Assembly: GCA_021018815.1 (NCBI GenBank)
Contig: JAITYX010000087.1
Span: 682,001-746,000, forward strand
Length of the DNA: 64,000 nt
Direction of reading: 5' to 3'
From: Talinum fruticosum
Lineage: Eukaryota > Streptophyta > Magnoliopsida > Caryophyllales > Talinaceae
This document shows, one piece after another, positions 1 through 11,556 of the stretch (the first letter of the stretch is position 1; the number at the start of each line of letters is the position of its first letter). The position numbers were made by a program, and so were the translations under genes. The notes under the pieces are model-generated. The model was not told the origin of the DNA. It saw only the letters and a list, made by a program, of their open reading frames with translations, and ran no database searches.

Positions 1-18
1 GAGAAAAATCTATTAATG

Positions 19-1690
19 TCAGAGTTTGACCAAATACATTTTCAAATCATTTTTATGCATTTTCTCAACCGATTTCTTAGGAAGCAAAGAGGACTGCTTA
101 TGATAGATGGGTATCGCAGTTAACACATACTTGACAAGGGTGACTCTTCCAGCTAGATTAATGAACTTAGTTTGCCAATAGGCCATATTAGATCTAAACC
201 TATTCAACATATATGAGAAATCAAAATGTTTAGGAAGATTCCCAGAAATGGGTACACCTGTTACTTCCCAAAACTGGTGGAAGCAGGACAATGAATTGAA
301 GTAGCCAGAATTCTTCTAAGTATATGATGTAAAGACTTAGGAAATATATTCCTAGATTTGTTCAAGTTAATATGAAGCCTACACTAGAGTCCAAATTCAT
401 CCAAAGTGCCCATGATATATTTAAGGACATGAAAATTAGCTTTCCTAAAAAGAATCACTTCATCCGCATAAAAACACATGAGAAACCACAAAATTTTTAA
501 TCTTTAGCGGGCCCTACAATTTGTTATTATCAACGCTGAGCTCAATCATTCTGGACAATCATTCCATACAAAGGACAAAGATGTAAGGAGATAATGGGTC
601 ACCTTGTCTAATACCCCTAGAAGGGAGCAATAATTCCCCTAGTTGCCCATTCCACAAAATCCTAATCGTATTAGATGTTATGTGAGCCATAATAAGGTTA
701 ATAAGACCTATGGCAAACTTGAATTCCACCACAGTGCTGGCAATAAAGTTCCATTCTAAAGTATCGTAAGCCTTAGATAAATCGATTTTAAGTGCCAAAG
801 GCTTAGTTCTAGACTTACATTTGCTTATGTGATGGACCAGCTCCTTAACTAACATCATGTTATCACTGATTTTTCTATGAAGAAATAAAACTAGATTGCA
901 CAGGATTTATCATATAATTAAGGAAAGGTTTAATCCGATTGACAAGGATCTTTATGAGAATGTTATAAGATGTATTGCACAAACTAATATGCCTCAAGTC
1001 GTTCACTGGTTCCACCACATCTTTTTTTGGGAATGAGGCAATTGGTCTCGTTGATTGAGCTTACCTTACAATGATTTTGAAAACGATCCTGAATCAGTTT
1101 CACTAAACCACTACCCATAATGTTCCAAGACTTTTTGAAGAAAAATCTATGAATCCCATTCGGCCCTGAATATGGATTCCGAGCAAGCCAACAGGATTCA
1201 GGGTTTGATTCACACACAATAATTTCGAAGATCACAATAAAGAACTGAAGTGATTGAAAATAATCAGCTTAAACTATCCCTGAACTCCAAACACCTTCAT
1301 TATCTTTGATGCCCAAAATTTTCTTCCTATTCTGTCTCACTTTAGCTAGCATATCAACATATTTGATATTAAGGTCCTTATAAACGTGATTACAAATGCA
1401 AGCCTTCTGTCCCCAAATGCTTTTTTCATTTTTAACAACACATGATAATACTCCATCAGATCTCTTTCCAAACAAAACAGAAAGTTATTGCTCTATTGAG
1501 ATAACGTTCTTTGAATCCCCCATAATCTAGCACGAAAGCTATTCTTTTTATGATTAATGTTACCAAACCCTAATCTATTCCAATTAGGAGATTTTGCTTT
1601 GAAGGACGCCACATTATTAGTAAAGGAATCATTAGGGTTCAAGTAGTGGACAGAAACTCTACAAATTGTGGATGATAATGACATGCAAGT
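19..1690 (-). pseudogene. LINE ORF2 reverse transcriptase, degenerate
   Basis: Reverse transcriptase that would copy the LINE RNA at the nicked target. The open block 858-559 carries the fingers and palm motifs LKIDLSKAYDTLEWNFI and SRGIRQGDPLSPYIFVLCME. Downstream (483-350) comes the catalytic box, which reads YADE at 470-459 where the family has F/YADD, so the second catalytic aspartate appears to be glutamate. The block 291-19 is the thumb/connection region, with LNRFRSNMAYWQTKFINLAG and GRVTLVKYVLTAIPIY. The blocks 1684-984 are the linker between endonuclease and RT. Several frames are needed to read through, so it is a pseudogene. Confidence 0.85.
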
Positions 1691-1739
1691 ATAATGCGAA
1701 AAAGAGTAAGGGATTGACTAAACGAATAAGGTTTAGTCT

Positions 1740-2370
1740 ATATTAGAATAGGACAATGGTCTGAAGTAACCCGAGGTAAGTGGGTTATCTTTGTTTCTGG
1801 GTAGATTTGGAGCCAAGCAGGATTGAGGAGGGCTCTCTCTAATCTCTTTTCGATACAATCTATCCCGGATCGGCCATTAGACTACGTAAATTCCGGGCCA
1901 ACGAAACCAATGTCAACAAGTGACCACGAATCAACCCAATTAAAAAGGCAGTAGCTTAAGAAGGGCAAAATTTCTTACCACCGGATATCTCATATTGGCA
2001 AATGACCATATTAAGGTCCCCTACGACTAATCCAGGATGATCGGTTGGAGGGGGTCCGAGGCCAAGTTCTCTCAAAAATCCTTGCGTTCGGTGCTTTGGC
2101 TAGAAGAGTGCATAACAGTGAGAACCACTTCGATTCAAAGTTTCAAATTTGATCAAGCAATGAAAATAGTCAAGATTAGGGGCAATGAAATCTAGGACAA
2201 TAATAAGGGCCTTCCGGAAGACCGAAACACCACCTCTATAACTATACGACTAAGTATTCCATACTCAAGAAACCCAAGCTTTTCTTTGATTATAGAAGCA
2301 CATTGCCCAAGAGCTGGGGATTCTAGAAGATTAAGAATGACGAGATTGTGATTATAGATCATGTTTGATG
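1740..2370 (-). pseudogene. LINE ORF2 endonuclease domain, degenerate
   Basis: Translated on the minus strand with several frame changes, this stretch shows landmarks of an L1-type apurinic-like endonuclease that nicks target DNA: a GDLNMVICQYEISGG block (about 2022-1970), equivalent to the GDFN...SGG motif, and near its end THLPRVTSDHCPIL (about 1790-1750), equivalent to the conserved HLPR..SDHCPLL motif that carries the catalytic SDH. The N-terminal WNCRGL-like block is too decayed to place with confidence near 2340. The Copia insertion lies just upstream, at the ORF1-ORF2 junction side. It contains stops and cannot be expressed as one protein. Confidence 0.7.
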
Positions 2371-2415
2371 AAAATATTGAGGTTCCTCACACAAGATCTC
2401 CTAACATTCCTCATC

Positions 2416-2910
2416 TGTTAGACGAATTACATAAAACGGCCACTTAGGCCCGTTAATTACAACTTAAGCAGCTTCCCTTCTTATCCAGAAACGTTCCTGG
2501 ATAAGTGCGAGGTTAATGAAGTTGAGTTAGACTCAACTTCCCAACTCTGGGGATAGGAGCGAATGCTCCTATTTAATCTGTAATGGGATATACAGAGAAA
2601 CACACACGAATACGAGAAAGACAAACACAACATTGGTTGCTTCTCTCGGATTTTCCTCGTAAATCCTCTAATCTCCCTCACACTTAGACCGACCATCTTA
2701 GGGTCTTCGGGTTTGAGACGCGGTTGTTTCCGGCGACTCTAGTAGACGCCGGATATACTGTTCCGGACATCACCGAACCGGACTTCGGAGTACAACCGGA
2801 CTCGGAGGGTTCGTGACTCGGGAATTAACTTGTGGGCTATCGAACGGCAGTCGATCTATTTGCTTCCGCAACTACTAAGGTTAGTCCTTATATATACATA
2901 TATACCTACA
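2416..2910 (+). repeat. Copia-1 5' LTR
   Basis: 495-bp direct repeat of 9869-10366. It begins TGTTAGACG and ends with an AT-rich TATATATACATATATACCTACA-type tail, giving the canonical TG...CA boundaries. It would contain the promoter and R region, but I could not fix a TATA box with confidence. Confidence 0.92.
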
Positions 2911-2912
2911 GA

Positions 2913-2924
2913 GTGGTATCGTAG
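2913..2924 (+). other. Copia-1 primer-binding site
   Basis: Two bases after the LTR end lies TGGTATCGTAGC, close to TGGTATCAGAGC, the complement of the initiator-methionine tRNA 3' end used by most plant Copia elements. It marks the start of minus-strand synthesis and confirms the LTR boundary. Confidence 0.8.
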
Positions 2925-4624
2925 CTTTGGATTGCTAAGTTCCTAGCCCCGACTAGTTATTAGCCCGATTGGTTTAGGCCGCATAATTTGTTAAGTACAA
3001 ATTTTTGAATCCCGTTTAATTAACACCGCGTTAAACCTCCCCGACTTGACTCTCTACCGAACCATCGCCTCGTGGCGCCCCTCCCTCTCGACGACCATAG
3101 CACAAACCGCCAATCGCCTCGGCGGCGACGGCGGCGACCGCGGCATGGCCATTAGTGGCCCAACGCAAAAACCACCCCAATCTGGCCTCTATGACCCAAA
3201 TAAATAAATTAAAAAAAAAAAAGGTAGAAGAATGGTAGTTGTCGGACTAACCCATCGGACCGCCGGGAGAGGGGTGGCGCGTACCAACACGCGCCGCCGT
3301 TGAGATTAGATCTTCCTCTCTCTTAGCTTCTCCGCCGCCGATATACATCCATCAACCTTTTTCTTTGCGAAAACAGCTCCGGCGGTGACGCGTGTGGGTC
3401 ACGCGCCACCACGCCGTAACTACCACCGCTCGAGATTGGTGTTAATCGGTTGCTTGGCGGCCGATCTACATCATGACAAGTAGGATTTTTGTCGAAAAAG
3501 GTGGGACGAGGCTTGTGGGTCTCGTTTTTTTTTGGTTCGGCGGCGAAGGGCGTGGTTAACATCATTTGGGTATTTTTTTGGGTCACCGTGAGACGGAAAG
3601 AGAGGCCGTGGTTTTGAAAGGCGTCGCCGGTAACCATGGAGTCAGGCCGAAGCCTTCCTCCCATGGCTATGGCTATTCACGAGGGAGGGAGACTCTCGGT
3701 CGAGAGGGAGAGAAGACAGAGAGTCCGAGAGGGAGAGAGGATTAGAAGTTATCGGAGGAAAACAGTCGGGCGTGAGCGATTAAGGGCAAGCATGCCCCCT
3801 TTCATTCATTTTTCCTCTCGCTATTTTTTCAAGCCCCGTAATTGATCTTGGGTTCCCGAAGTTCCTTTTTCCAGCCCATGCTGCTTCGGTTTTCGGTCCA
3901 CTTTATTAAATAGCATGCTGAAAATTGAATACGTTTAGTACGTAATTTTATTTTTTGTTTTTGTATAAATTTAAAATTAACATTAATCTGATTTTATGAT
4001 TTTATGTAAGTTATTTTAATCAGTTAATTTTTATGAATCTGTTTCATATTATATAAATTATATAATTGTGTTTTATATAATTATTTGATTTTTGGCATGT
4101 TATTTGTTTAATATATGTAATTTCGTATTACATGTTTCAAAGATGGAAAATTAGCATGAACATTATATAAATATGTTTAATATAGTGTTATATAAATTAG
4201 TTTTATAAAAGGCAATAGCTTTGCTCTACATGCTATATATGAATTTGTTTCATGAAATCATATTAATTATAAAATTAGTTTTTATATAATATGAATTAAG
4301 TGATATTATCTATAAATTAGTTTTTTAGAATTAATATGAATATGTTTCATGCGAATTAATAATATCACGTACAAATTTTTCATGTAAATTAGTTTTACAT
4401 CTTAACTACTTTTGTGGTATGTAAAGTTTAATGTTAAAATTCACATGAATATGTTTTCTATGGAATTAAAGTGTCAATTAATTTTTCAAAAATTTCTAGT
4501 TCATTTCATATGTGATGATTATGAGCTTAGCAAAATTTTCGATCATATGACTTGAGTAAAGAATTTTGTGAAAATTTTAATTGTTTTTAAGATGTGCCTA
4601 AATGTCCAATTTTTACTTGTAGAT
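2925..4624 (+). other. Copia-1 leader with a GC-rich block
   Basis: About 1.7 kb separates the primer-binding site from gag, long for a Copia leader. The first half (about 3040-3860) is GC-rich with CGG/GCC runs and purine-rich GAGAG stretches; the second half (3860-4624) is very AT-rich. Short open frames at 3323-3664 (minus) and 3636-3845 (plus) match nothing I recognise. The GC-rich block resembles a plant 5' UTR or promoter and could be captured host DNA, but that is inference. Confidence 0.5.
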
Positions 4625-5530
4625 ATGGCAACGAAACCTATGACCGATATGGCCTTGACTGAAAAGTTGGTGGGGTCCAACTATGACATTTGGCATCGGA
4701 GGGTTCAGCTCCTTCTAAATGAACGAGAGCTACTAGAGTTCTTGACCGCCAAAATGTATCCCCCTGCTACTAAGGATAAAGATGACAAGGATGTTGATAC
4801 TAGTTACGCACGATGATCGGAAGGATTTGAAAGCATATCGGGGTGGTTCAAAAGGACCGCTCGACGCGGTATGCCTTACTCGAACCTTATGCATGATGAC
4901 TTAATCGGTGAGTTCGAGAACTGTCCCACAGCCTAAAGATATGTGGGATCAACTTAAGATCAAGTTCGGGCAAACTTCGCTACTAAGCTCCGCCAATTGC
5001 ATCTTACGTGGATGCAATACACTTTTGGCCCGGAGCATAGTATAATCGAACATATACGAACATTGAGTGCAATGGTTCGTGATCTTAAGGCTAGAGGGAT
5101 CGAGATCTCCGAGCGTGATCAAGTCACGAATGTGATTCGTGCTATCCCATCCGAGGATCCTTGGAAAACGTTTAAGACCCCGATGGTGCATAGTGATCAC
5201 CTCCAGATCGTGGACGATATTGTTCGTCATCTTGAACTAGAAGAAGACCGCATGAAGTCACATGCTCCTCGTTCCCGTTCTCTGCTGCATTAGTTGCTAA
5301 AGGAAACAAACCTAAAGGCAACAAGTTTAAACGAGGGAAGAAGAAAAGTTCTCAACCCTCTAAGAAACCCGGGCCTGCGGTGGAAATGCCAAGAAACAGA
5401 CATAAGGCTAAGGGCAACAAAGAGAAAGTTATGGCACGTGTGAAGTGTTATAATTGTGGAAAGAAGGGTCACTATGCTAGGGATTGTCTCGAGCCTCAAA
5501 AGGTGACCCCCTCCATTAAAGTCTCTGAAT
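4625..5530 (+). pseudogene. Copia-1 gag (capsid/nucleocapsid), frameshifted
   Basis: Gag packages the element RNA into virus-like particles. I start it at the ATG at 4625 (MATKPMTDMALTEKLVG), where the usual LVGSNYDIWHRRVQLLLNER-type Copia gag opening begins; the in-frame ATG at 4568 lies in AT-rich leader. After residue 63 a stop breaks the frame at 4814; the capsid continues in other frames (about 4820-5293, with SIIEHIRTLSAMVRDL and DPWKTFKTPMVHSD). The nucleocapsid zinc knuckle is intact: CYNCGKKGHYARDC at about 5446-5487 (CX2CX4HX4C). It reads directly into the protease. At least two frame changes make it non-functional as read. Confidence 0.85.
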
Positions 5531-6900
5531 TATTTGTTTGTTCCCATGCATTAGTTGCTAACTCTCTTCCTAATTGGATTGTAGACTCGGGAGCAAGCAA
5601 GCAAATAGTTCAAGACCGAGCTGGGTTTGTAGAGTTTCACCCTTATCCGGTGGGCATACAAACCGTGACATTAGGGAATGGCACAATTGAAGACGTTCTC
5701 GGTGTGGGAACGTATCAGCTCAAGCTACGTGGAGGAAATAAGTTACTCCTACTAAATGCTCTCTACGCGCACGGGGTGCAATGTTCCCTTATTTCCTTTG
5801 TCTCCTTAGTTAAAGTAGGTTTTCGGTTTGTTTCAAAAGAAGATGGTTTAGAGATTTATTATGGTGGCAATTTGTTTGGCCATGCTAGTTTTCAAAACAA
5901 TTTCCCTGTTTTGGATTTAGATGTTTGCTATGATAATTCCGCATTAATTTCATTTGTTGATTCCAATTCGAATCTGTTAAATGGCATGCAAGACTTGGTC
6001 ATATTGGCCAAGATAGAATGACTAGACTAGCAAAAGAAGGTCTTCTAGACCGACTCACTAAGGTTAGGTTGCCTAGATGTGAGTCATGCCTAGCTGGTAA
6101 GGCGACCAAAAAGCCTTTTGGTAAGGCTTCTAGGGCGTCACATCCCTTAGAACTTATTCACTCCGACATATGTGGACCTATGAATGTCAAAGCACATCAT
6201 GGTGCTAGTTATTTTCTCACTTTGATAGACGACTATTCACGATATGGGTATGTGTACCTTTTATCACACCGTTATGAAGCTTTAGATGTGTTCAAACGTT
6301 TCGTAGCGGAAGTAGAAAACAAATTGGAGCGTAGAGTGAAGTCTCTTCGCACCGATCGTGGTCGTGAATACCTTTCGATATATTCAAAGGGTTTTGTGAG
6401 GAAAAGGGCATACGGAGGCAACTTACGATTCCAGGCACTCCTCAACAAAATGGAGTTGCCGAGCAACGGAATCGAACATTACTTGACATGGTCAGGACAA
6501 TGATGGCCCAAGCTAATTTGCCAATTAGTTTTGGGGGATGTGTTGCTTACGGCAACTTACATCCTGAACCGAGTGCCTAGTAAGAGTGTTTCAATCACTC
6601 CATATGAGTTATGGAATGGTAGAAAGCCCATCTTGAACCATTTACGCCCGTGGGGTTCGGCTGGCTATGTGCACAACCCAACTCATCCACATGGGAAAAT
6701 TGGTCCTAGAGCTACAAAAATGGTGTTCATCAGGTATCCAGAAAATTCAAAAGGATATGTCATGTATGGAGAACATCCAACGGGCGGCATGAAGGAAATA
6801 GAATCCCGAAATGTCGATTTTATTGAGGATGAGTTCCCAAGTATTGGTGAAATTAAGAAGGACTTAGAGTTGTATGAGTTACAACAATTATCTCTCGGTG
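5531..6900 (+). pseudogene. Copia-1 protease and integrase, frameshifted
   Basis: The aspartic protease carries WIVDSGAS with the catalytic Asp codon at 5584-5586, followed by a normal-looking protease body to about 5930. The integrase zinc-binding region ends in CESCLAGKATKKPFGK (from about 6078). The catalytic core has HSDICGPM (first Asp), IDDYSRYGYVYLL, and LRTDRGREY (second Asp). The block with the third acidic residue, AEQRNRTLLDMVR, lies in another frame at about 6455-6495, so a frameshift falls between the second and third catalytic residues. Past it comes TYILNRVPSKS and the GKIGPRATKMVFIRYPE block, the usual Copia integrase C-terminus. All catalytic residues are present in the DNA but not in one frame. 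Confidence 0.88.
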
Positions 6901-8861
6901 AGGGGAGGATTCGTACACTCATCGTGTCACCGAGAATAATAGTTTTCCAGCACAATAGAGATAGTGGGAGTGGTCCTACCATCTCTAATGATGGAAATGT
7001 GTCTAAACAGGAGATCCAACAAGAAAATGAGGAACGTCCTCAATCTCCAGTTCCTAATCACGAGGTCGGTCCTCTTTCTCGAGAACCTTCATCCACATCC
7101 CAAGGGATTAGTGGGAGAGATTCTCCTATTACTCGAGTCTCACACCTCAAAGGAAAAGGGGAGGGATCCTGAACCTAGTCGAGACAAAAGAACCAAGTCC
7201 TAAAATTATTCGAAGGAGCGAACGAGGAAAAGTTCCCCGACGATTTTTTCAAATCGAAGAGGATATCTTCTTTTGTATGCCTTTAGAAATAGAAGAGCCA
7301 ACCTCTTATGAAGAGGCTATAAACTCACCAAACCATACAGAATGGATGGAAGCCATGAGAGATGAGTTGGACTCAATGGCAAAGAATGAAGATCGGGAAT
7401 TGGTTGATCTTCCTCCCGGACGTAAGGCCATTGGAAACAAGTGGGTTTTCAAGGTTAAACGTCGAGCAGATGGATCAATTGATAAGTTCAAGGCCTGATT
7501 AGTGGCGAAAGGATTTACACAAGTTGAAGGTGTAGATTATGAAGAGACTTTTTCTCCTGTGGTGAGAATGACCTCTATTCGCCTACTTCTAGCCCTAGTT
7601 GCTTATTTGGACTTGGAGTTAGTCCGGATGGATGTAAAGACTGCCTTCCTCAATGGTAATCTGGAGGAGGAGATTTATATGGATCAACCTATTGGTTTCG
7701 TATCAAAAGGACAAGAGGACAAAGTTTGTCGTCTTAAAAGATCTATATATGGTCTTAAACAGTCTTCCGGATCATGGTACTTTAGATTCCATGAAGCTAT
7801 TACTTCGTATGGCTTAACCATGGTTTCGGAAGACCATTGTGTATATGTCAAGAGGACGACGAGTAGGGATTATGTTCCTTACATTGTACGTTGATGACAT
7901 ACTACTGGCTGGAAACAACCTGGAAATGATCAACGCTACTAAGAAGTGGTCTGTCTTCCATCTTTGAGATGAAAGACATGGGTGAAGCCAAATATGTCCT
8001 TGGTGTGGAAATAATCGAAACCGTTCTAAAAAGCTTCTTGGTTTATGTCGGAAGGCATATATCGAGAAAGTCCTGGAACGTTTTCGGATGCAAAATTCCA
8101 AACTCGTTGACACTCCAGTCGATAAGGGTCTTACTTTAAGTCATGAGCAATGTCCTAAAACAGATAAAGAAAAGCGAGAATATGAGTAGTGTTCCCTACG
8201 CTAGTGCGATAGGAAGCTTAATGTATGCTATGTTATGTACACGGCTCGACATTTGCTTCGCGGTTGGATTGGTGAGTCGTTACCAAAATAACCCAGGACA
8301 CTGCTCATTGGCAAGTCGTCAAAAGAATAATGCGCTATCTTTGTGGAACTACCGACTTGGTACTTTGTTATCAAGGAGGAGACCTAAAGCGAGGGGATAC
8401 TCGGATGCAGATTGGGGTGGTGACCTGGATGAGTCCAAGTCAACCTCGGGATACGTTTTCATCCTTGGTGGGGAGCCATATCTTGGTGCAGTAAGAAGCA
8501 AGACTGCATAGCCTCGTCAACTATGGAAGCGGAATATGTCGCTAGTTGCCTTGCCGCTCAGGAGGCAATATGGCTAAGGAGTTTTCTCCAGGATGTCAAC
8601 CTTTCTCCTAGAGTTGACGATCCTGTCGAGATGTGGTGCGATAACACTGCTGCCATTCAATATGCTAAGGATCCTAAGTTTCATAGGAAGGCTAAGCATA
8701 TCAAAAGGCGTTATCACTTTGTGAGGAACGCTATAAAGTTGAAAGAGATTGTTGTCAAATACTTATCTACTAACAAGATGATCGCTGATCCTTTGACTAA
8801 ACCTACTCCTAGAGATGTGTTCAAAACTCATATGATGAGTTTAGGTCTTCATAGAGTTTAG
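6901..8861 (+). pseudogene. Copia-1 reverse transcriptase and RNase H, with stops and frameshifts
   Basis: After a low-complexity linker (6901-7270), the Copia RT starts at about 7277 (EEAINSPNHTEWMEAMRDEL). An in-frame TGA at 7496-7498 separates GSIDKFKA from LVAKGFTQVEG; the family has Arg here, so CGA to TGA is the simplest explanation. RT continues with VRMDVKTAFLNGNLEEEIYM and YGLKQ. The catalytic YVDD is encoded at 7885-7896 but one frame off the preceding block. RNase H is seen as YSDADWGGDLDESKSTSGY (about 8398-8455), MEAEYVASCLAAQEAIWL (from 8523) and WCDNTAAIQYAKDPKFHRK (about 8635-8690). Translation would end at 8859-8861. Confidence 0.9.
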
Positions 8862-9868
8862 TCATTTGAAACATCTTGTAATTTTTTGTTTTTGGACATA
8901 CATTTTAGATGAACTTTCTCATTGAAATAAAGATTGGTGTTTCTTTTTCTTTGAATGTTCATAATTGTTTTGGTTGCATGATTTGGCACATCCGAATGTC
9001 ACTAGGCTTCGATTATCTTGTCACACAAATAATCAACACTAACGCTTGAGTAGCGGTTAGGATGAGACTAAAATCATATTGGCACTAGGTGTGCAATATT
9101 GATTAATTTTTCGTACTCGAGACAGTATGAAAAATATACATGAATAGTCGCCTTAGTAAGTCTAAGATGAGATTTAAGAAAAATCGAATATAACACAACC
9201 TTATATTGAAGCCTTTTAGCCGAATTTAAGTGTCGGGATTACGTTGAGTGCGCTAATCTAGTGACTCAAGTCAGGTTTTAGAAAAACTTGGACTTGTAAT
9301 TCGTATGATATAAAAGTGACAGACTCACCTTGGTGGGAGTTATATCATAACACACACTTCATACTGTGTGTGCTAAAAAGACGACCTTGTGGAGTGACAA
9401 TGGTTTCCCTTCCTTGTCATCTGTGTGATGCTGAAACATTATTGTTTCAAAACACAATTCCCTTTGACTTAGGACTATGATGTGAAATCTAAGTCGGATG
9501 TTGCTACTTTAATGTACACTCCAAGAGTTATAGAAATATACAGCTCAGCGGAATACATTAGGAAAGCAATCTTACCGAGATGTAACATCATGAGTGGCTA
9601 AGGAAAACCATTTCGTATTCACCATATCAGTCCGGGCGATTATATTCGGAATATAATCATATGATATATCAGTAGGCATAAAGGGATTATATATGCCACG
9701 GTGATGTCTTGAATGGTTTAGGGAGTTGTCCTTATGAAAGTGTCATGTTAGTTAGATGGTGACTTAATATGACACTACTGGTTACTTTTTGGTCGCACGC
9801 TTCATTCCCGGTATGAAACGTGAGGAGATATAAAGGATTAGAAATTTTTTTTTACGGCGAGTGGGAGC
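8862..9868 (+). other. Copia-1 3' untranslated region
   Basis: About 1 kb between the RNase H stop and the 3' LTR, AT-rich and without a credible ORF. The GAGTGGGAGC run just before 9869 is the likely polypurine tract for plus-strand priming, though it is short and weak. Confidence 0.6.
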
Positions 9869-10366
9869 CGTTAGACGAATTACATAAAACGGCCACTTAG
9901 GCCCGTTAATTACAACTTAATCGGTTTCCTTCTTATCCGAGAAACGTTCCTGGATAAGTGCAGGGTTAATGAAGTTGAGTTAGACTCAACTTCCCAACTC
10001 TGGGGATAGGAGCGAATGCTCCTATTTAATCTGTAATGGGATATACGAGAGAAACACACGCGAATACGAGAAAGACAAACACAGCGATTGGTTGCTTCTC
10101 TCGGATTCTCCTCGAAAATCCTCTAATCTCCCTCACAGTTAGACCGACCATCTTAGGGTCTTCGGGTTTGAGACGTGGTTGTTTCCGACGACTCTAGTAG
10201 ACGCCGGATATACTGTTCGGACAACACCGAACCGGACTTCGGAGTACAACCGGACTCGAGAGGGTTCGTGACTCGAGAATTAACTTGTGGGGCTGTCGAA
10301 CGGCAGTCGATCTATTCGCTTCCGCAACTACTAAGGTTAGTCCTTATATATACATATATACCTACA
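9869..10366 (+). repeat. Copia-1 3' LTR
   Basis: 498-bp direct copy of 2416-2910. The first bases read CGTTAG, not TGTTAG, so the terminal dinucleotide is altered; the end CCTACA is kept. Differences from the 5' LTR include several indels at CAG/CGAG and CGG/CGAG positions. Confidence 0.92.
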
Positions 10367-11556
10367 CTCACTATAATCTTAGAGTTCATGGGTACTATCA
10401 TTGATGGGTGGTGGGTTGGAAATTTTAGTTTTCTTCTCCTTTGGTAGAGGATTGGGGTTTTCTAGGATGTATTCTCTATCTCTTGACGGGGATGAACTAG
10501 GTTCAATCGAAAGGTTTGGTCGAATAGTTGGGGTTTGACCGTAACCCTAATTTCAGGGGCAAAAGTATGGTTGAAAGTGAACATCCCGCTTAATTTTAAG
10601 TTTTTGAATGTTTTCGAGAGGGCTAAATACCATGATCAATTGATCTTCTCTTGACATATTTACCTTCATTCCCGATCGTTCAAACAATCGATGAGGGATT
10701 CTTGGGGCTAGGGGAGAAAGATGGGGGTTTATTGCTTATGGGTCCCCCAAGGAAAACCCGAGAGCATTGGGCGAATCCGCATAGCCCTCCTAAGGGAAGT
10801 TTCGGTTTCTGCTGGATACGATAGTTGTCCTGTGAGGGGAGGAGGATTATGATTTCCCATAGACCTAGGGTAGGAAAGACTCGGGAACATATGAGTTCTT
10901 GCTGATTTAGACGAGAAGACGAAGGTCCAAGGTTCATAGAGGGGAGGTAGGACATCTTAAGGCATTGGTGATGACAGACTTAAAAGAAGAGGGGGAGGGT
11001 TTGGGTCCTAGACACGAGAGGTTTTCGGTCCGAGTGGGTGAAGTTTGGAGGGGCTCATTAAGGTTCATAACCAAACAAGGAAAGATTTAAATGTGTCTGG
11101 GCTTTGAAGCTATATCAATGAAGGAGTCAATTCAACATTCGATGGTTGTGGCATGGAAGAGTCGACATTAAATAACCGAGGGGACTTTTCACATCCTTTT
11201 TAAATTGGCCATAAATAGAAGCACTATTCACGTCTACATGCTTCATGTATGATTGCTAGGATCTTCTTTCTCCTTCTCCTCAACAGTGAGTGAATACCCA
11301 GATACATTATTGCTCATATCTTATGCAGTTTGGATAATTAGAGCATGATCGAATCATGGGCATGCTTTGCATATTCCCAAAGTGGGCAGGTGGGTTTCTC
11401 ATCTTCCTTTGCCGTATGTTATTTTTCTGGACATGCATCTAAGTCCAGCCCATTTTAGTGTCTTCAATAGCAACCCCACCAAAATGAGCCCTTACAGAAA
11501 TCTTACCTCCAGTCTCCAACCCCCTGTGGACATACTCATTCATTTTCCATTTGAGC
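10367..11556 (-). mobile_element. LINE middle segment (ORF1-ORF2 spacer)
   Basis: This stretch lies between the Copia-1 and CACTA-1 insertions. Its neighbours on both outer sides are LINE sequence on the minus strand (endonuclease at 2370 and lower, ORF1 at 13054 and higher), so by position it is the ORF1 C-terminal tail and inter-ORF spacer of the same LINE. A minus-strand open frame at 10955-10680 is proline- and serine-rich, as ORF1 tails often are, but I recognise no domain in it. Confidence 0.55.

Larger units (their letters stand above)
1..2415 (-). mobile_element. L1-type LINE, ORF2 part (3' end beyond window)
   Basis: Minus-strand non-LTR retrotransposon. Reading right to left it runs from an endonuclease (about 2370-1740) through a linker to a reverse transcriptase (about 1000-20) and leaves the window at base 1, so the 3' UTR and poly-A tail are not visible. 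The upstream part of the same element continues at 10367-11556 and 13054-14740, on the far side of a Copia and a CACTA insertion. All pieces are collinear and on one strand, which is why I read them as one copy rather than several. Many stops and frameshifts show it is dead. Confidence 0.85.
2416..10366 (+). mobile_element. Ty1/Copia LTR retrotransposon (Copia-1)
   Basis: A 7.95-kb element with two ~495-bp LTRs, a tRNA-iMet-like primer-binding site, and a broken gag-protease-integrase-RT-RNase H polyprotein in the domain order that defines Copia. It is inserted in the LINE: the same LINE continues in both flanks (2415 and 10367). The 5' LTR starts TGTTAG and the 3' LTR starts CGTTAG; both end CCTACA. 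Flanks are CTCATC on the left and CTCACT on the right, so a target duplication is only approximate. The LTRs differ at roughly 18-20 sites by hand count (about 4%), so it is not a recent insertion. Confidence 0.93.
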
